A stretch of DNA of 64,000 nucleotides, taken from the NCBI GenBank assembly GCA_034440635.1, contig JAOTON010002088.1, positions 868,001 to 932,000 on the forward strand, written 5' to 3'. Positions 32,520 through 42,900 of this stretch are shown here, piece by piece. The position numbers and the translations under genes were made by a program. The stretch's first letter is position 1, and every line of letters begins with the position of its first letter. A model generated the notes under the pieces. The model was not told the origin of the DNA. It did no database searches and saw nothing but the letters and a program-made list of their open reading frames with translations. Origin of the DNA: Lepas anatifera. Its lineage: Eukaryota; Arthropoda; Thecostraca; Lepadidae.

Positions 32520-33590
32520 ACTCCCACTAACCCTACACCTGTGACCCGTCAGGAGGTCACTGGCCGGTATCACGCAATCAAAACGATGCCGTGATCGTGG
32601 CGCCGGGTGTTGTGTTCGTACAGAAAAGGCATGGTATAAAGCTGCTTCTAGAAGACGAACCAAACATTAGATTCGCCTAGAATCATTTGTATCGGCGACC
32701 CAGGACCCTAAGCTAGCTTTATGCCAAATTGCATCCACTTCCATTCATTTGAGGACTTGAAACCATGGTGAGAAGCAAACATGTTCCGAGAAATTTAGCT
32801 CCTTGAAATACCCTTTCGGACGAATTACTCGAAAGCCGTTGGAGATAAGTGGGTAGTGTAAATGAATTGAATGACTGCAATTAATTTTCCTATTCAGCCA
32901 TGTCAATTCTGAGCTTGTGAATGACATGTGCTCTGAACCGAAAAGCTGCAAATAAAAGGTTTTCTACTAAAATTATATTTCTACATATGAGACAATGAAT
33001 TTTATTATCACGATATCCATCTCCGAATACTATCAGGCGGAAGCAATGTTCTTTCATTATTTGAAATGAAAAGTCAAATCAGCGCATTGGATCGCGAGAG
33101 ATTAAGATTTAAATGAAATGAGCAAAAATGTAGTCCTCCGGCAAAATGGCAAAAACTAGGTCAGAATTTTACGTTTTCCACTGGAAACTATACCTAAGCA
33201 CAAGAAAATTGACGTAGCTGCCTCCACGTGGCTGTCTTTAAACTAACTGAAGCGTGCCTTCTGACATTTCGAGCTTACAAGTCGGCTGTCAAATTTCAAT
33301 ATCTTTTTGCTTGTACTAGAAATACTGCGTTTTGGCGTAATAAATATTGTCGGACCAGTTCGAACTTTTTTTCTTAGGTGGCCTTGTTGCTTATTCAAAA
33401 GGAGGCAAATTTCAAGTTCGTCGCTTAAGAAATAAAAATGATAAAAATGCAAAATTGAAAACATTTGTTCCAAAATTTCTCAAAAACTATTTTGAATTTA
33501 AATTCGGGGCCTTAGTTTGGGCGTCTAGCGTAAAAGGGCAATCACCCTACACAATTGCAGAGCCCTGGTATCAACTGTCAGAACCGCCAA
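32520..33590. other. No gene recognised
   Basis: AT-rich. Frames of 68-88 codons have no recognisable motif. Confidence 0.3.
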
Positions 33591-33599
33591 ACGGCCAGA

Positions 33600-34370
33600 A
33601 TAGAGCCTCTTGAGAAATCTCAATCCGCTTCGCTCCATGGATTTCGTCATGCGGCTCTGACACAGCCGTACTCGATCTTCGGACGAATAAGTGATCTATA
33701 CAGCATAAGAAGCTTATAACGTAGCGTATAACAATGAGCGTATAACGTGCGCATAACGTATATATAGGCGATAAGCGTATAACGTGTATAGCATGAGAAA
33801 CATTTCTCTATCTGCACGGTATCTCATCCTCGTCAACACCTTCAGTATTTTCAGCGTATCGAAACATTTTTTTGCGGAAATCCTTCAGGTGTGGCACATA
33901 TGAAAGCTTATCGAGTGTGAGCCTGATAAATCTGGTTTCTGCTACAACGTCGCTCGGATTTCCGTGAATTTACAAAATCGGGTATTCAGTCTCAATGTCT
34001 ATTATAAAAGTGCATGCACTATGTCTTTGAACTTGAAAATTTCAGTCCATTGCATATGATCCATTGCTGCAATGTGTCAAGGTCAAGCTGCAGCCGCCTC
34101 TGCGCAGCTGCTGTAGTGGACGCTGTCACCCATATTGTGAACTCTTCAACGAAAAGCACATGCCGTATGTTTGCGGGAAGTGTCTGCAATATCATTGGTC
34201 ATAACTGCAAACAAGGCTATTAAAATCACAGAATCCTGGGCTATGCCACTCTGTTGCTGATACAAATCCGATACGACTGAGTTTTCGCGAAATCTAAAAT
34301 ACCTATTTTTCGGAATATTAGAAATAAACCACCCCAAGTGGCCTCGCACGCCGAGTCCAAAGAGTTTCTG
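33600..34370 (-). pseudogene. LINE reverse transcriptase remnant (R1/Jockey-like)
   Basis: The minus strand carries GIAQDSVILIALFAVMTNDI (about 34,190-34,250), a decayed motif B (normally G.PQGSVLSP.LF...ND). Further downstream, in other frames, come VVAETRF (near 33,935) and LKILKVLTRMRYRADR (33,800-33,850), which resemble the thumb segment FLGL...LKALNILKVLS...WGADR. Stops and shifts are frequent. The group assignment is tentative. Confidence 0.55.
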
Positions 34371-34379
34371 CAGAACGCC

Positions 34380-34445
34380 ATTGGATAGCAAAGGCGCCCC
34401 CAAGAGATGATGGCGCCCCCTGGGGAGGAAGGCGCCCCCTCCAGA
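34380..34445. repeat. Residual minisatellite 4 units next to the right end
   Basis: Three units (AAAGGCGCCCCCAAG, ATGGCGCCCCCTGGGG, AAGGCGCCCCCTCC) precede the right terminus at 34,487. The same satellite therefore borders both ends of the 8.68-kb element. Confidence 0.8.
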
Positions 34446-34737
34446 AAATCTTGCACCACTCCTCGAAAATGGAATCCGCCGTCTCTGGACTGGGGTCCAT
34501 TAGCTTTACATCTGATGCTGATTGGGCCTCGACAAGCACCAGTCTGCGTGTCCCACCAATCTCAAGCCTGAGGCCCATTAACTCCCTGGCTGGGGAACCA
34601 CCAACATATTATTTTCCCTGGACCCCCACCAGACTCCCACAGGGAACCATCAGCTCTCCTTTTCTCCAGCTCCTCGCCTGGAGGTCCTGGTCCAATAAAC
34701 TTTCGTATAAGGATCCATTCAAAGATCTCAATGCTCA

Positions 34738-34924
34738 CAGTGGCGAATCCAGAGATGGAAGGATCGGGGCAGAAAGTATTCTCCCGACCAACCTATTTTT
34801 CATGTGTATTTTCTGAAGAAGCATGATGTTTTTTTACGAGCAGTTTTTCACGAGTGATGATTGCCTGTTTGCCCACCCTAAACACCGGGGCACATCCGCC
34901 ACTGCTTGCCTGATTTCTGCTATG
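34738..34924. mobile_element. Possible hAT MITE
   Basis: CAGTGGCGAATCCAG at 34,738 and CACATCCGCCACTG ending at 34,904 are hAT-like inverted ends. Direct flanks of that unit do not match. AATGCTCA occurs at 34,730-34,737 and again at 34,925-34,932, 20 bases beyond the expected end. The boundary is uncertain. Confidence 0.45.
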
Positions 34925-34939
34925 AATGCTCAATGCTCA

Positions 34940-35780
34940 TCATTAGAAGAATGACTGAAAACACAAACAACCCACATTACTGGCTACTTTTTTAATTCTT
35001 TTTTGATTATCCTCCTGGTCGATGTTGCACAGAAACTCAGTCCTGGCCTCGGTTGATGAGCTGCTACCGCTTATTTTCGACGAAATTATTTAAAGACCTT
35101 GGGTATAGTCAGCTGTTGTTTGTTATTGTTGGGTGAGAATGGAATGAATGAATGAATGGAGCGGTAGCGGCCATAGAGATTTCCTCCATGGTAGCGGCTG
35201 CGGTGAGGAGGCTGCGCTCTTTTTGAATATTGTTGAAAAAGACCAAAGGATCCATTGGAATAATTTCACACGGAAAGCAATTTTTGTTACAGTTGAACAA
35301 AATACTTAGGTACATTGCCATAGCGCCCTGCGAAGTCAGTATCAATTTAGACACTTCCTAGTATGCAGGGGGTGTACCTAACTTTGTGAAAAGTTTAGGG
35401 GTGCCTGTTCCAAGCCGGCCCGTACAGCTTCTTTGATTTGTTGAGTCGTGTCACGCTTCACCACCCCCCCGCTCACCGAAATCTGGGTCCGGTTGGCCGG
35501 TAAGTCGGTTGAAATATCCCGGAAGTTATAGGTGTGCTTTTCGAAGTTTAGGGGTGCTTTTCAAACTTTTAGGGGTGCTCGCGCAACCTCTAAAAGTATA
35601 CAAAGGGGGGTGAAGATGTAATTGTTCGACGGACCTAGTATTAACTACCTCTTAAAAAATCCTCGGCCTTTTTGGGGGAGAGGGGCATAACACCGATGAC
35701 CTCCCTGGGACCGCGCCTATTCAAGTCAACGATGCCCCCTGAGGGTTAATAGTTGAGAATGTTGAAAATTAGGGGTAGGG
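34940..35780. other. No gene recognised in this part of the arm
   Basis: Contains a GAATGAATGAATGA run near 35,140 and AGGGGTGC repeats near 35,400-35,580 (GTTTAGGGGTGCTTTTC). The 81-codon minus frame at 35,109-35,354 has no known motif. Confidence 0.35.
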
Positions 35781-35943
35781 GCATGCACATAGGATGATCC
35801 AGAATCTCCAACCGATGGGGCACATTGCCTGGGGGGTGCCATCCGGACCAAGGGGGCCACTTTTGGGCCACGAAACTTATCAGGTGGGCGCCAAATCGTA
35901 TCGTGGGGGCGCCGATGTTCGCGTTCATGGGAATTGTTGGAAG

Positions 35944-36188
35944 CAGAGGTGGATCCAGGGGGCAAGGGGAGCACGTGCGCCCCCTGAAAGGTCATGGCGC
36001 CCCCCTGAAATGTCGCTTTACACTAGGTCTGCGAGGCAAAACAATTCCCGCTCCCCCCCAGGACGCGAATATCGGCCCCCAGCGATAAAATTTGGCGCCC
36101 CCTGGGCCAAAAATGGCGTCCCCTGGGCCAAAAGTGGCGCCCCCTCGGCAATGTGCCCCCCCGATCGGCGATCCTAGATTCGCGCCTG
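35944..36188. mobile_element. hAT MITE nested in another MITE, perfect TSD
   Basis: 245 bp with ends CAGAGGTGGATCCAGGG and GATTCGCGCCTG, flanked by exact GTTGGAAG on both sides (35,936-35,943; 36,189-36,196). The sequence outside, from CATAGGATGATCCAG near 35,786 to CCTGGATCTGCC near 36,290, is an older MITE of the same family that was split. The mirror copy is at 49,196-49,440. Confidence 0.88.
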
Positions 36189-36606
36189 GTTGGAAGCGAC
36201 ATTTCAGGGGGTGCCATCGACCTTTAGGGGGCGCCGAGGGTCAGTGGGGTCGGGGCAGTGCCCTCCTTTGCCTTCCTGGATCTGCCAGAGACGACATTTG
36301 TTGACCTGTGGTGATCTTTATGACCTTTTTGTATTTGTCAAGATTCGCTTCTCTTCATTACTAATATTTGGTGCTCATTTTTGTCTTTTTCTCCCTTCTG
36401 CATATCGTTTATCATAGAGCGAAGGCAGCTCCATGCTTCTGAAATCTGACGACAGTGGAATATTCCATAGAATACATATACATATTTTTTCTGAATCATA
36501 AGATTGTTGATAACAAAGTTATTGTTGTTTCTTTCTATCGAGTTTCCGTATCATCCGGTAGAAGCGATTTGATACCGCTTCTGTCCAGCTTTAACCCTGA
36601 CCTTTG

Positions 36607-36872
36607 CAGAGGCGGATCCAGGGGGGCAAGGGGGCACGTGCCCCCTCCGATCGAACATGGTGCCCCTAAAATTTCGCTTTACACTAGGTCTGCGAGGCAA
36701 AAAAAAACTCCGGCAACCACCCCCCCAGGATGCGAAAATCGGCGCCCCGCGATAGGATTTGGCGCCCATCTGAAAAATGGCGACCCCTGGGCCAAAAAGG
36801 CGCCCCTGGGCCAAAAGTAGCGCCCCCTCGGAAATGTGCCCCCCCCGATCGGTGATCCTGGATCCGCGCCTG
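36607..36872. mobile_element. hAT MITE, 266 bp
   Basis: Ends CAGAGGCGGATCCAGG and GGATCCGCGCCTG. Flanks GACCTTTG and GGCCTTTG match at 7 of 8. The mirror copy is at 48,513-48,776 with the same flanks. Confidence 0.88.
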
Positions 36873-36979
36873 GGCCTTTGTCCTGCAATACTGTACATCC
36901 ACTTATTATCTTTATTTTCCCAGGTCCTTTTGTTGGTGCGTATCTTAATACCTGGTTAATGATTTTGGTTTAAGCAAAA

Positions 36980-37086
36980 ATGAAACATCTTTCCGGAAGC
37001 CAGAAGAGGAAGAGAAAGCGCGAAGAGGAGGCGAGAAAGACCGATGAACTGAAAAACATTCGAAAACTGACATCAATATTTGAAGC
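36980..37086 (+). CDS. Candidate first exon of the hAT transposase gene
   Basis: It opens with ATG and encodes MKHLSGSQKRKRKREEEARK and, further on, RKLTSIFEA. A basic SG.QKRKRKKE...KLTSFF start is typical of ZMYM/hAT-type transposases, which makes this a plausible N-terminus and nuclear-localisation signal. It ends at GC|GTAAGT, a strong splice donor, leaving two bases of a codon. The next exons keep the frame. The exon is inferred, not observed as RNA. An identical exon lies on the minus strand at 48,299-48,405. Confidence 0.6.
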
Positions 37087-37562
37087 GTAAGTTAATTTAT
37101 GCTGATGAGAATTGTCTTGTTGGTAAATCATTGCTCCAGATGCCCTCTTCTGTAAATACATTCGCCTGTTGATAGTCTTCGGACACCCGGCCAACCGTGT
37201 TTCTTCCAGAGCTTAGCACCGTTGTTGGGTTATTGGAAAGAGCTCACAACGAAATAAATACAAAAGTGACTGACTGTTTTACGCGCAAACGCAATATATG
37301 ATGAGCGCAATTCGGCTACTTTTTTCTTATCATCATGACTGTTTAAGCTAAGCGAGTCCTGAGGTTTTCTCGAAGCCAACGATTTAAAGTTATGAAGTTT
37401 TAGGGCTCGCCAAAAACACGACCTACAAAATATTCGTCTGAATCTGAACTGTATGTACTGACATAGCAAACATTAGACCTACCGCTACCCATGCTACTGA
37501 AAATGGTGTTTACAAGGGAATCGTGTTGAGTGAATAAGTATATAGTATAAGTAATGAATAAG

Positions 37563-37703
37563 CATAGGCGTAGAAACGTCCGGAATATTGGGGGGGGCAG
37601 CGGGCATTTTCAAGTCATTTCTTTCCAGTCAACGCCATAGGGTTAATGGTTAAGAATCATGAATATTGGGGGGGTCATGGCCCACCCCGTTCCTACGCCT
37701 ATG
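37563..37703. mobile_element. hAT MITE, 141 bp, perfect TSD
   Basis: Ends CATAGGCGTAGAAACG and CGTTCCTACGCCTATG, with exact TGAATAAG on both sides (37,555-37,562; 37,704-37,711). It lies in the presumed first intron. The mirror copy is at 47,681-47,822. Confidence 0.9.
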
Positions 37704-37849
37704 TGAATAAGTATCAGCAGTCACTTTGCGAAATTATAAATCATATATAATCATTCTTCTTTGATGAGCTCCTGTTGACCCATGTAGTCTACCGCCATAA
37801 TAATACTTCAATTTGTCGACTATACAGCATTTTAAAATTGACCAGACGC

Positions 37850-37993
37850 TATAGGGATAGGAACGTCGAAAATGTTGGGGGGAAGCGGGCATTTCCATGT
37901 AATTTATGTCTATTCAACGCCATAGGGTTAATAGTTAAGAATCATTAATATTGGGGGTATGACCCCTCTGGCTCGCCCGTTCCTACGCCTATG
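37850..37993. mobile_element. hAT MITE, same family as 37,563
   Basis: Ends TATAGGGATAGGAACG and CGTTCCTACGCCTATG. Flanks CCAGACGC and CCAAACGC match at 7 of 8. The two copies share CAACGCCATAGGGTTAAT. The mirror copy is at 47,389-47,534. Confidence 0.85.
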
Positions 37994-38148
37994 CCAAACG
38001 CATACCTAAAAGCCCACAAAAATATATAATAGGTGATTTTCATTTTCATCCAGTGATTGCCGAAACAAGATGTCTCTCTTTTACACTTTCGGTGCGTTAG
38101 CAATGTTCTATATGTTAGCTGTAACATGTTGTTCGACTGTTCCCTCAG

Positions 38149-38198
38149 GAGACATCCCGCTCCTCCTGGACCTTCATCCTCATCCACTTCTGATGCTG
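38149..38198 (+). CDS. Candidate exon 2 of the hAT transposase gene
   Basis: Acceptor TGTTCCCTCAG precedes it and donor GTATGTC follows. Joined to exon 1 in phase it reads RHPAPPGPSSSSTSDA, a low-complexity linker like those between the N-terminus and zinc finger of this family. The 50-base length leaves one base over, matching exon 3. Inferred. Confidence 0.5.
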
Positions 38199-38774
38199 GT
38201 ATGTCAGAGCTTGAGGGGCAACCAGAGCTTCTCGGAATACGCACTATCGCGTCCTCTTTTTCGCGATGGATTTTGTAAGAATCAGTGGCCGAGATGATAA
38301 TGTTATTGATCACACGATCAAAAATAGTAGATTTTGACATAGGATCGGTGTAGAAATCGATACACGCATTAAATCTAGAAGTAGGTCACTCGCCGCACTT
38401 CACTAGCAAGCCAGAGGTCGCCCGCAGGGCTGAGCTTGACCATGAGTTTTGGAATCATATGTTAAGGATTGATTAAAATGGTTGTATCCTGAATGTATAT
38501 ATTAAGTTGGAATGTTTGGTCGTGATGCAAATTTATAACACTGCCAGCTCAATGATTGAAAAGTGACGGTTATATCACTGTTCGGTAGCTAGAATATGCC
38601 CCGGTGGCAACGGCGGCAAGCGTAAAAAACTATTTTCAAAATGCCCCTTGGTTTTTGCTTAAATTCACCGCTATTGAAGCTAGAATATTTTCATATATTA
38701 TTCATGGATGGAGGGATGGATACATTAATCGAAGTTAGGACGTTGATAATTCACCATGTTTTTTTGTCTGACAG

Positions 38775-38888
38775 AGGTTTCCTTTCATCGCGGTGGACCT
38801 GTCACTTCAGCTCCTGCACAACTCCTCCCTACCTGCTCCTACCCCGATCCTGGCTCCGTAGATCCAGATGATCCACCATCCGAAAATC
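38775..38888 (+). CDS. Candidate exon 3 of the hAT transposase gene
   Basis: Acceptor TTTTTTTGTCTGACAG and donor GTGAGT flank 114 bases. In the frame set by exons 1-2 it reads EVSFHRGGPVTSAPAQLL and then PDPGSVDPDDPPSEN without a stop. Phase continues into the next exon. Inferred. Confidence 0.5.
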
Positions 38889-38940
38889 GTGAGTGAAAAT
38901 GCTCTTGGTGTCGCTTTATCACCATGTTATTATTTTACAG

Positions 38941-39014
38941 ACGAAAACCCTTCTCGGACTCGAAGAGGAATATTTCCATGCTTTGAAGCAAATGAAAAAT
39001 TTGGTTCGATTTAT
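38941..39014 (+). CDS. Candidate exon 4 of the hAT transposase gene
   Basis: Acceptor TTATTATTTTACAG. The frame continues as HENPSRTRRGIFPCFEANEK. A donor at TTTAT|GTGAAG ends it just before an in-frame TGA. The donor is weak, so the end is uncertain. Confidence 0.4.
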
Positions 39015-39423
39015 GTGAAGTTGTGAAATAATCATAACATAATCCAGTCTTTAGTGGCCGCGTCAATCTGATCCATATAACTGTAATAACTATTAGCTCG
39101 ACCGATGGAGAGAAGAGGCTATGACTGGAATATTACCTTTGAATTCCCATATGTAAAATTTCATGGATAAATTAATCGAAGTTAATTTCCACACTCCTTG
39201 AGGGGTGTTCGGGATACATGAAGATGGAAGTTTTCCATGTGTGCAGGTAAAAATATGCTTCCAAAATATCTAAAGAAAATCGTTATATAAAGAAACTGCT
39301 GTGCAACAAGCCTTACGGCTGAGGCGTAAAAAGCAATCGGCAGAAATACTAGCGCCTCCTTTAAATATGACCTGTCAGATAGGTAATGCTCGGCATCCAG
39401 CAACACTGCTTCATGGTCTTCAG

Positions 39424-39504
39424 CATTCTGGCAGACGAATAGGGGAGGGAGGGCTAGGTGCAGGTGCACCGGCAGCTGAAGCAGAAGTGGTACAGATGAG
39501 TTAG
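39424..39504 (+). CDS. Candidate exon 5 of the hAT transposase gene
   Basis: Acceptor CATGGTCTTCAG. It reads HSGRRIGEGGLGAGAPAAEA to a TAG at 39,502. A donor at GTG|GTACAG (about 39,490) would join in phase to CAG TGT GTA at 39,945, just after CCTCAG, which is open into the transposase frame. Alternatively the TAG ends a short upstream product. Confidence 0.35.
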   Translation, partial: HSGRRIGEGGLGAGAPAAEAEVVQMS

Positions 39505-39980
39505 GAAATGGAATCGTTCAAAATTAGTAGCAGGTCTTTGGCGGCAACCACGCTCGAGTATAGTTTCTGTAGTTCGGATGTACAGTCGGCGTGATAGAAT
39601 TTGGTAAAAGGTCCGGGTGTGAAGTACTTCGTTTCATTCTTCTGAAGAAAATAAGGGACGAACTTTTAGTCTGAAATAAGGTATCTTTGTAGCAGACCTT
39701 TACTTTGACCAGTCTCCTTTCGTGGGCGTTAAGCTATTTCGATGCTTGTTAGGCAAGCAAGATCGGGTGGTAAATGTCCTACTGGAATCAGTTTCTGAAA
39801 ATTCACTTCGCATAAGCCTAGCTCAAGAAGCGTCTTCATGAAGTTGAATAAAGTTTCGTCGCAATGTTGTGGACAAAGTTTCATAGCTATGTTTCAAGTA
39901 ACAGCAAATTAAGACTGAAAGTGACTACAATGTGAAGACCTCAGCAGTGTGTATTCGTCTTCAGGTTTAGGCTTAAGCAA

Positions 39981-42900
39981 ATGTTCCCACGTCAACTTTT
40001 GGTCACAGCAATGGCCCATACGCTCCGACAGATGGGACCATGGAGGATATACATATGCCTAGTGCAACGGGACTACCCTCCAACGCCGAGTGCGCTGCCG
40101 ACACCCTGCTCACCACCAACTACGCTGCTGAAGCCGCTTCCGTGCACTCTGCACACGCTGAGCGTGCAACGGGACCACCCCTCCAACGCCGAGTGCGCTG
40201 CCGACACCCTGCTCACCACCAACTACGCTGCTGAAGCCGCTTCCGTGCACTCTGCACACGCTGAGCGTGCAACGGGACCACCCTCCAACGCCGAGTGCGC
40301 TGCCGACACCCTGCTCACCACCAACTACGCTGCTGAAGCCGCTTCCGTGCACTCTGCACACGCTGAGCGTGCAACGGGACCACCCTCCAACGCCGAGTGC
40401 GCTGCCGAGACCCTGCTCACCACCAACTACGCTGCTGAAGCCGCTTCCGTGCATTCTACACACGCTGAGCGTGCAACGGGACCACCCTCCAACGCCGAGT
40501 GCGCTGCCGACACCCTGCTCACCACCAACTACGCTGCTGAAGCCGCTTCCGTGCACTCTGCACACGCTGAGCGTGCAACGGGACCACCCTCCAACGCCGA
40601 GTGCGCTGCCGACACCCTGCTCACCACCAACTACGCTGCTGAAGCCGCTTCCGTGCATTCTGCCCACGCTGAGCGTGCAACGGGACCACCCTCCAACGCC
40701 GAGTGCGCTGCCGACACCCTGCTCACCACCAACTACGCTGCTGAAGCCGCTTCCGTGCATTCTGCACACGCTGAGCGTGCAACGGGACCACCCTCCAACG
40801 CCAAGTGCGCTGCCGACACCCTGCTCACCACCAACTACGCTGCTGAAGCCGCTTCCGTGCACTCTGCACACGCTGAGCGTGCAACGGGACCACCCTCCAA
40901 CGCCGAGTGCGCTGCCGAGACCCTGCTCACCACCAACTACGCTGCTGAAGCTGCTTCCGTGCACTCTGCACACGCTGAGCGTGCAACGGGACCACCCTCC
41001 AACGCCGAGTGCGCTGCCGAGACCCTGCTCACCACCAACTACGCTGCTGAAGCTGCTTCGTGTGCTGAAGAAAATTCGGGTGGCATGTGCGAGGTAGATG
41101 ATGATGGACCATGTCAGCCTGATATGAACTTCCCTGGCACTGATGGTCGGAGGTTCCGTTTTGAGTGGTTTCGTATGTATAAATTCCTGACTTATGATTC
41201 CACGGAGAACGTCGTGCGGTGCTACACGTGTACTAAAGCGGTAAAGAAGGGCCTGATGAGCAAGCACCAGTTCCGGCACACGTCCTTCTTGGATGGGTTT
41301 TCGAACTGGAAAAAAGCAGCTGAGAAGTTTAAGGAACATGAGAGGTCCGCCGCACACCAGCTAGCAATGACGAAAACACTCCTCTCAAAACAACAGCCCA
41401 TCACTGCTGGGATCACGATCGCTGCTCGAGAAGAGCAGAAACAAAACGTTGAGGCGTTCATAGAAGTACTCAGCATTCTGAGAGGACTGGCGCGGTGTGG
41501 CGTGGCCGTGCGAGGTCACTCTGAAAGTGGCGGAAACTTCAGATGGATCCTAGAAGAACGCAGCGTGCTCTCTCCCAGTGTCAAGGCCTGGCTGGGCAAA
41601 AAGATGAACTTTCTGACACACGACTGCCAGGACGAGATTTTCCAGATAATGGCAACGATGGTGCAACGGCAGATTGGTGAAGAAGTGCGTGCAAGTAAAT
41701 GGTACTCTGTCATAGCTGATGGCACAACAGATGTGTCCGGCAAGGAGCAGTTCTGCATTTGCCTTCGTCACGTCGATGACGAGATGGAGACACATGAGGT
41801 CTTTGTCGGCCTGTACGCGGCTCCCGACTCCACAGCTGCCACCCTCACCAAAGTAGTGTTGGACGTCATAGAGCGTCTGATGCTCGGCGTCGAGAACCTA
41901 CGTGGGATGTGTTTTGATGGCGCGAGCAACATGTCTGGGCGGCTGTCAGGAGTACAGGCACGTCTAACAGAGATGCAGCCGAAGTCAATCTACGTGCACT
42001 GCCTCAACCACTCCTTAGATTTGGCTCTTGCTGAGGAGGCGAAACAGGTGCCCATGATCGCAGACGTCATGACCATGGTGCGCGACGTGGCCACGGCTCT
42101 AAGCACAGCCAAGAGGAAAGACGTGTTTAAGGAACACATCATCGAGGGTGAGCACGGTGGTGAAGCACGTCACACCAGACTCCTGACCCTGTGTCCGACG
42201 CGTTGGACAGTGCGCGGTGCCGCCTTCCGTCGGTTTCTGGAAACATTCGATGCGGTGGTCGCCACCATCAACGACACCATCGAAGATAGAAGTGCGTCCC
42301 CGGATGTACGGGCCAGACTGAGAGGGACTCTCCTTCAGCTGTCGCAGTTTGAGACACTGTTCGGTCTGATGGTGGCTCTGCAAGTGTTCGAGCCGTGCGA
42401 GGCACTCGCGAAAAAACTGCAGAGCCCCTCCCTGTCGTTTGGTGACGCGATGGCTGGGGCAGAGCTGCTCATCAGCATCCTAGATAAGCAGCGAACAGAT
42501 GGGAGTTTCGCTGCAATGCTGAAGAAAGTGCAAGAGAAAGCAGATAGCGCGGAGAGTGAGATCCTGCCACCAAAAGCGCCGCGATTGAAGTGCCCACCGA
42601 AAAGGTACGAGCAAAGCGCTCGTTCCTCCCCTGCCGCTCAGCTGGACCCTGTCGCTAGCCTTCGCCGGCAATATTTCCACGCTGTCGACGTGGTGACGAG
42701 TGAGGTGAAGCGCCGGTTCATCCAACCAGGACTGAAACGCCTCAGCGCGATGGAAGGCGTCTTGCTTGGGCCGGAGTGTGCCACTCCCGATCCGGTCAGC
42801 GCGCAGTTGGGATCCGACGTAAGCCATGGAAAGCTTAGTTCCCAGCTGCGCATACTCAAGGATGTCACCCAAGACAGAGAATTCAACACTGTCAAGGACC

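Larger units (their letters stand above)
25805..34487 (+). mobile_element. Nested hAT-type element, 8.68 kb, perfect 8-bp TSD, empty site present in the inverted copy
   Basis: The left end is CAGGGACGGCGGATTCC; the right end, read inward from 34,487, is CAGAGACGGCGGATTCC (16 of 17). Flanks are identical: GACTGGGG at 25,797-25,804 and 34,488-34,495. The inverted copy reads across the same place with one GACTGGGG (50,886-50,893) and no insert. It contains two head-plus-satellite blocks (25,805 and 26,344), a MITE, two LINE remnants and a TTAA MITE, and a few GGCGCCCCC units before the right end. No transposase was found, so it needs one supplied in trans. Confidence 0.93.
34488..39700. repeat. 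Left inverted-repeat arm, inner part (mirror of 45,681-50,893)
   Basis: Coordinates x here correspond to about 85,381-85,385 minus x in the right arm. Sampled stretches differ only by occasional single bases or one-base indels (for example the T run near 38,260 and the GAAAACCC/GAAACCCC difference near 38,945). The match stops sharply after GCAGACCTT at 39,700 / 45,681. Confidence 0.95.

Noticed and set aside
34738..34932. hAT MITE with TSD AATGCTCA
   Set aside because: The duplicated 8-mer lies 20 bases beyond the apparent right end; kept only as a low-confidence feature.
40110..41357. 415-codon antisense gene over the transposase
   Set aside because: Open only because the 102-bp unit lacks stops in that frame; no recognisable domain, and the sense strand encodes a conserved transposase.
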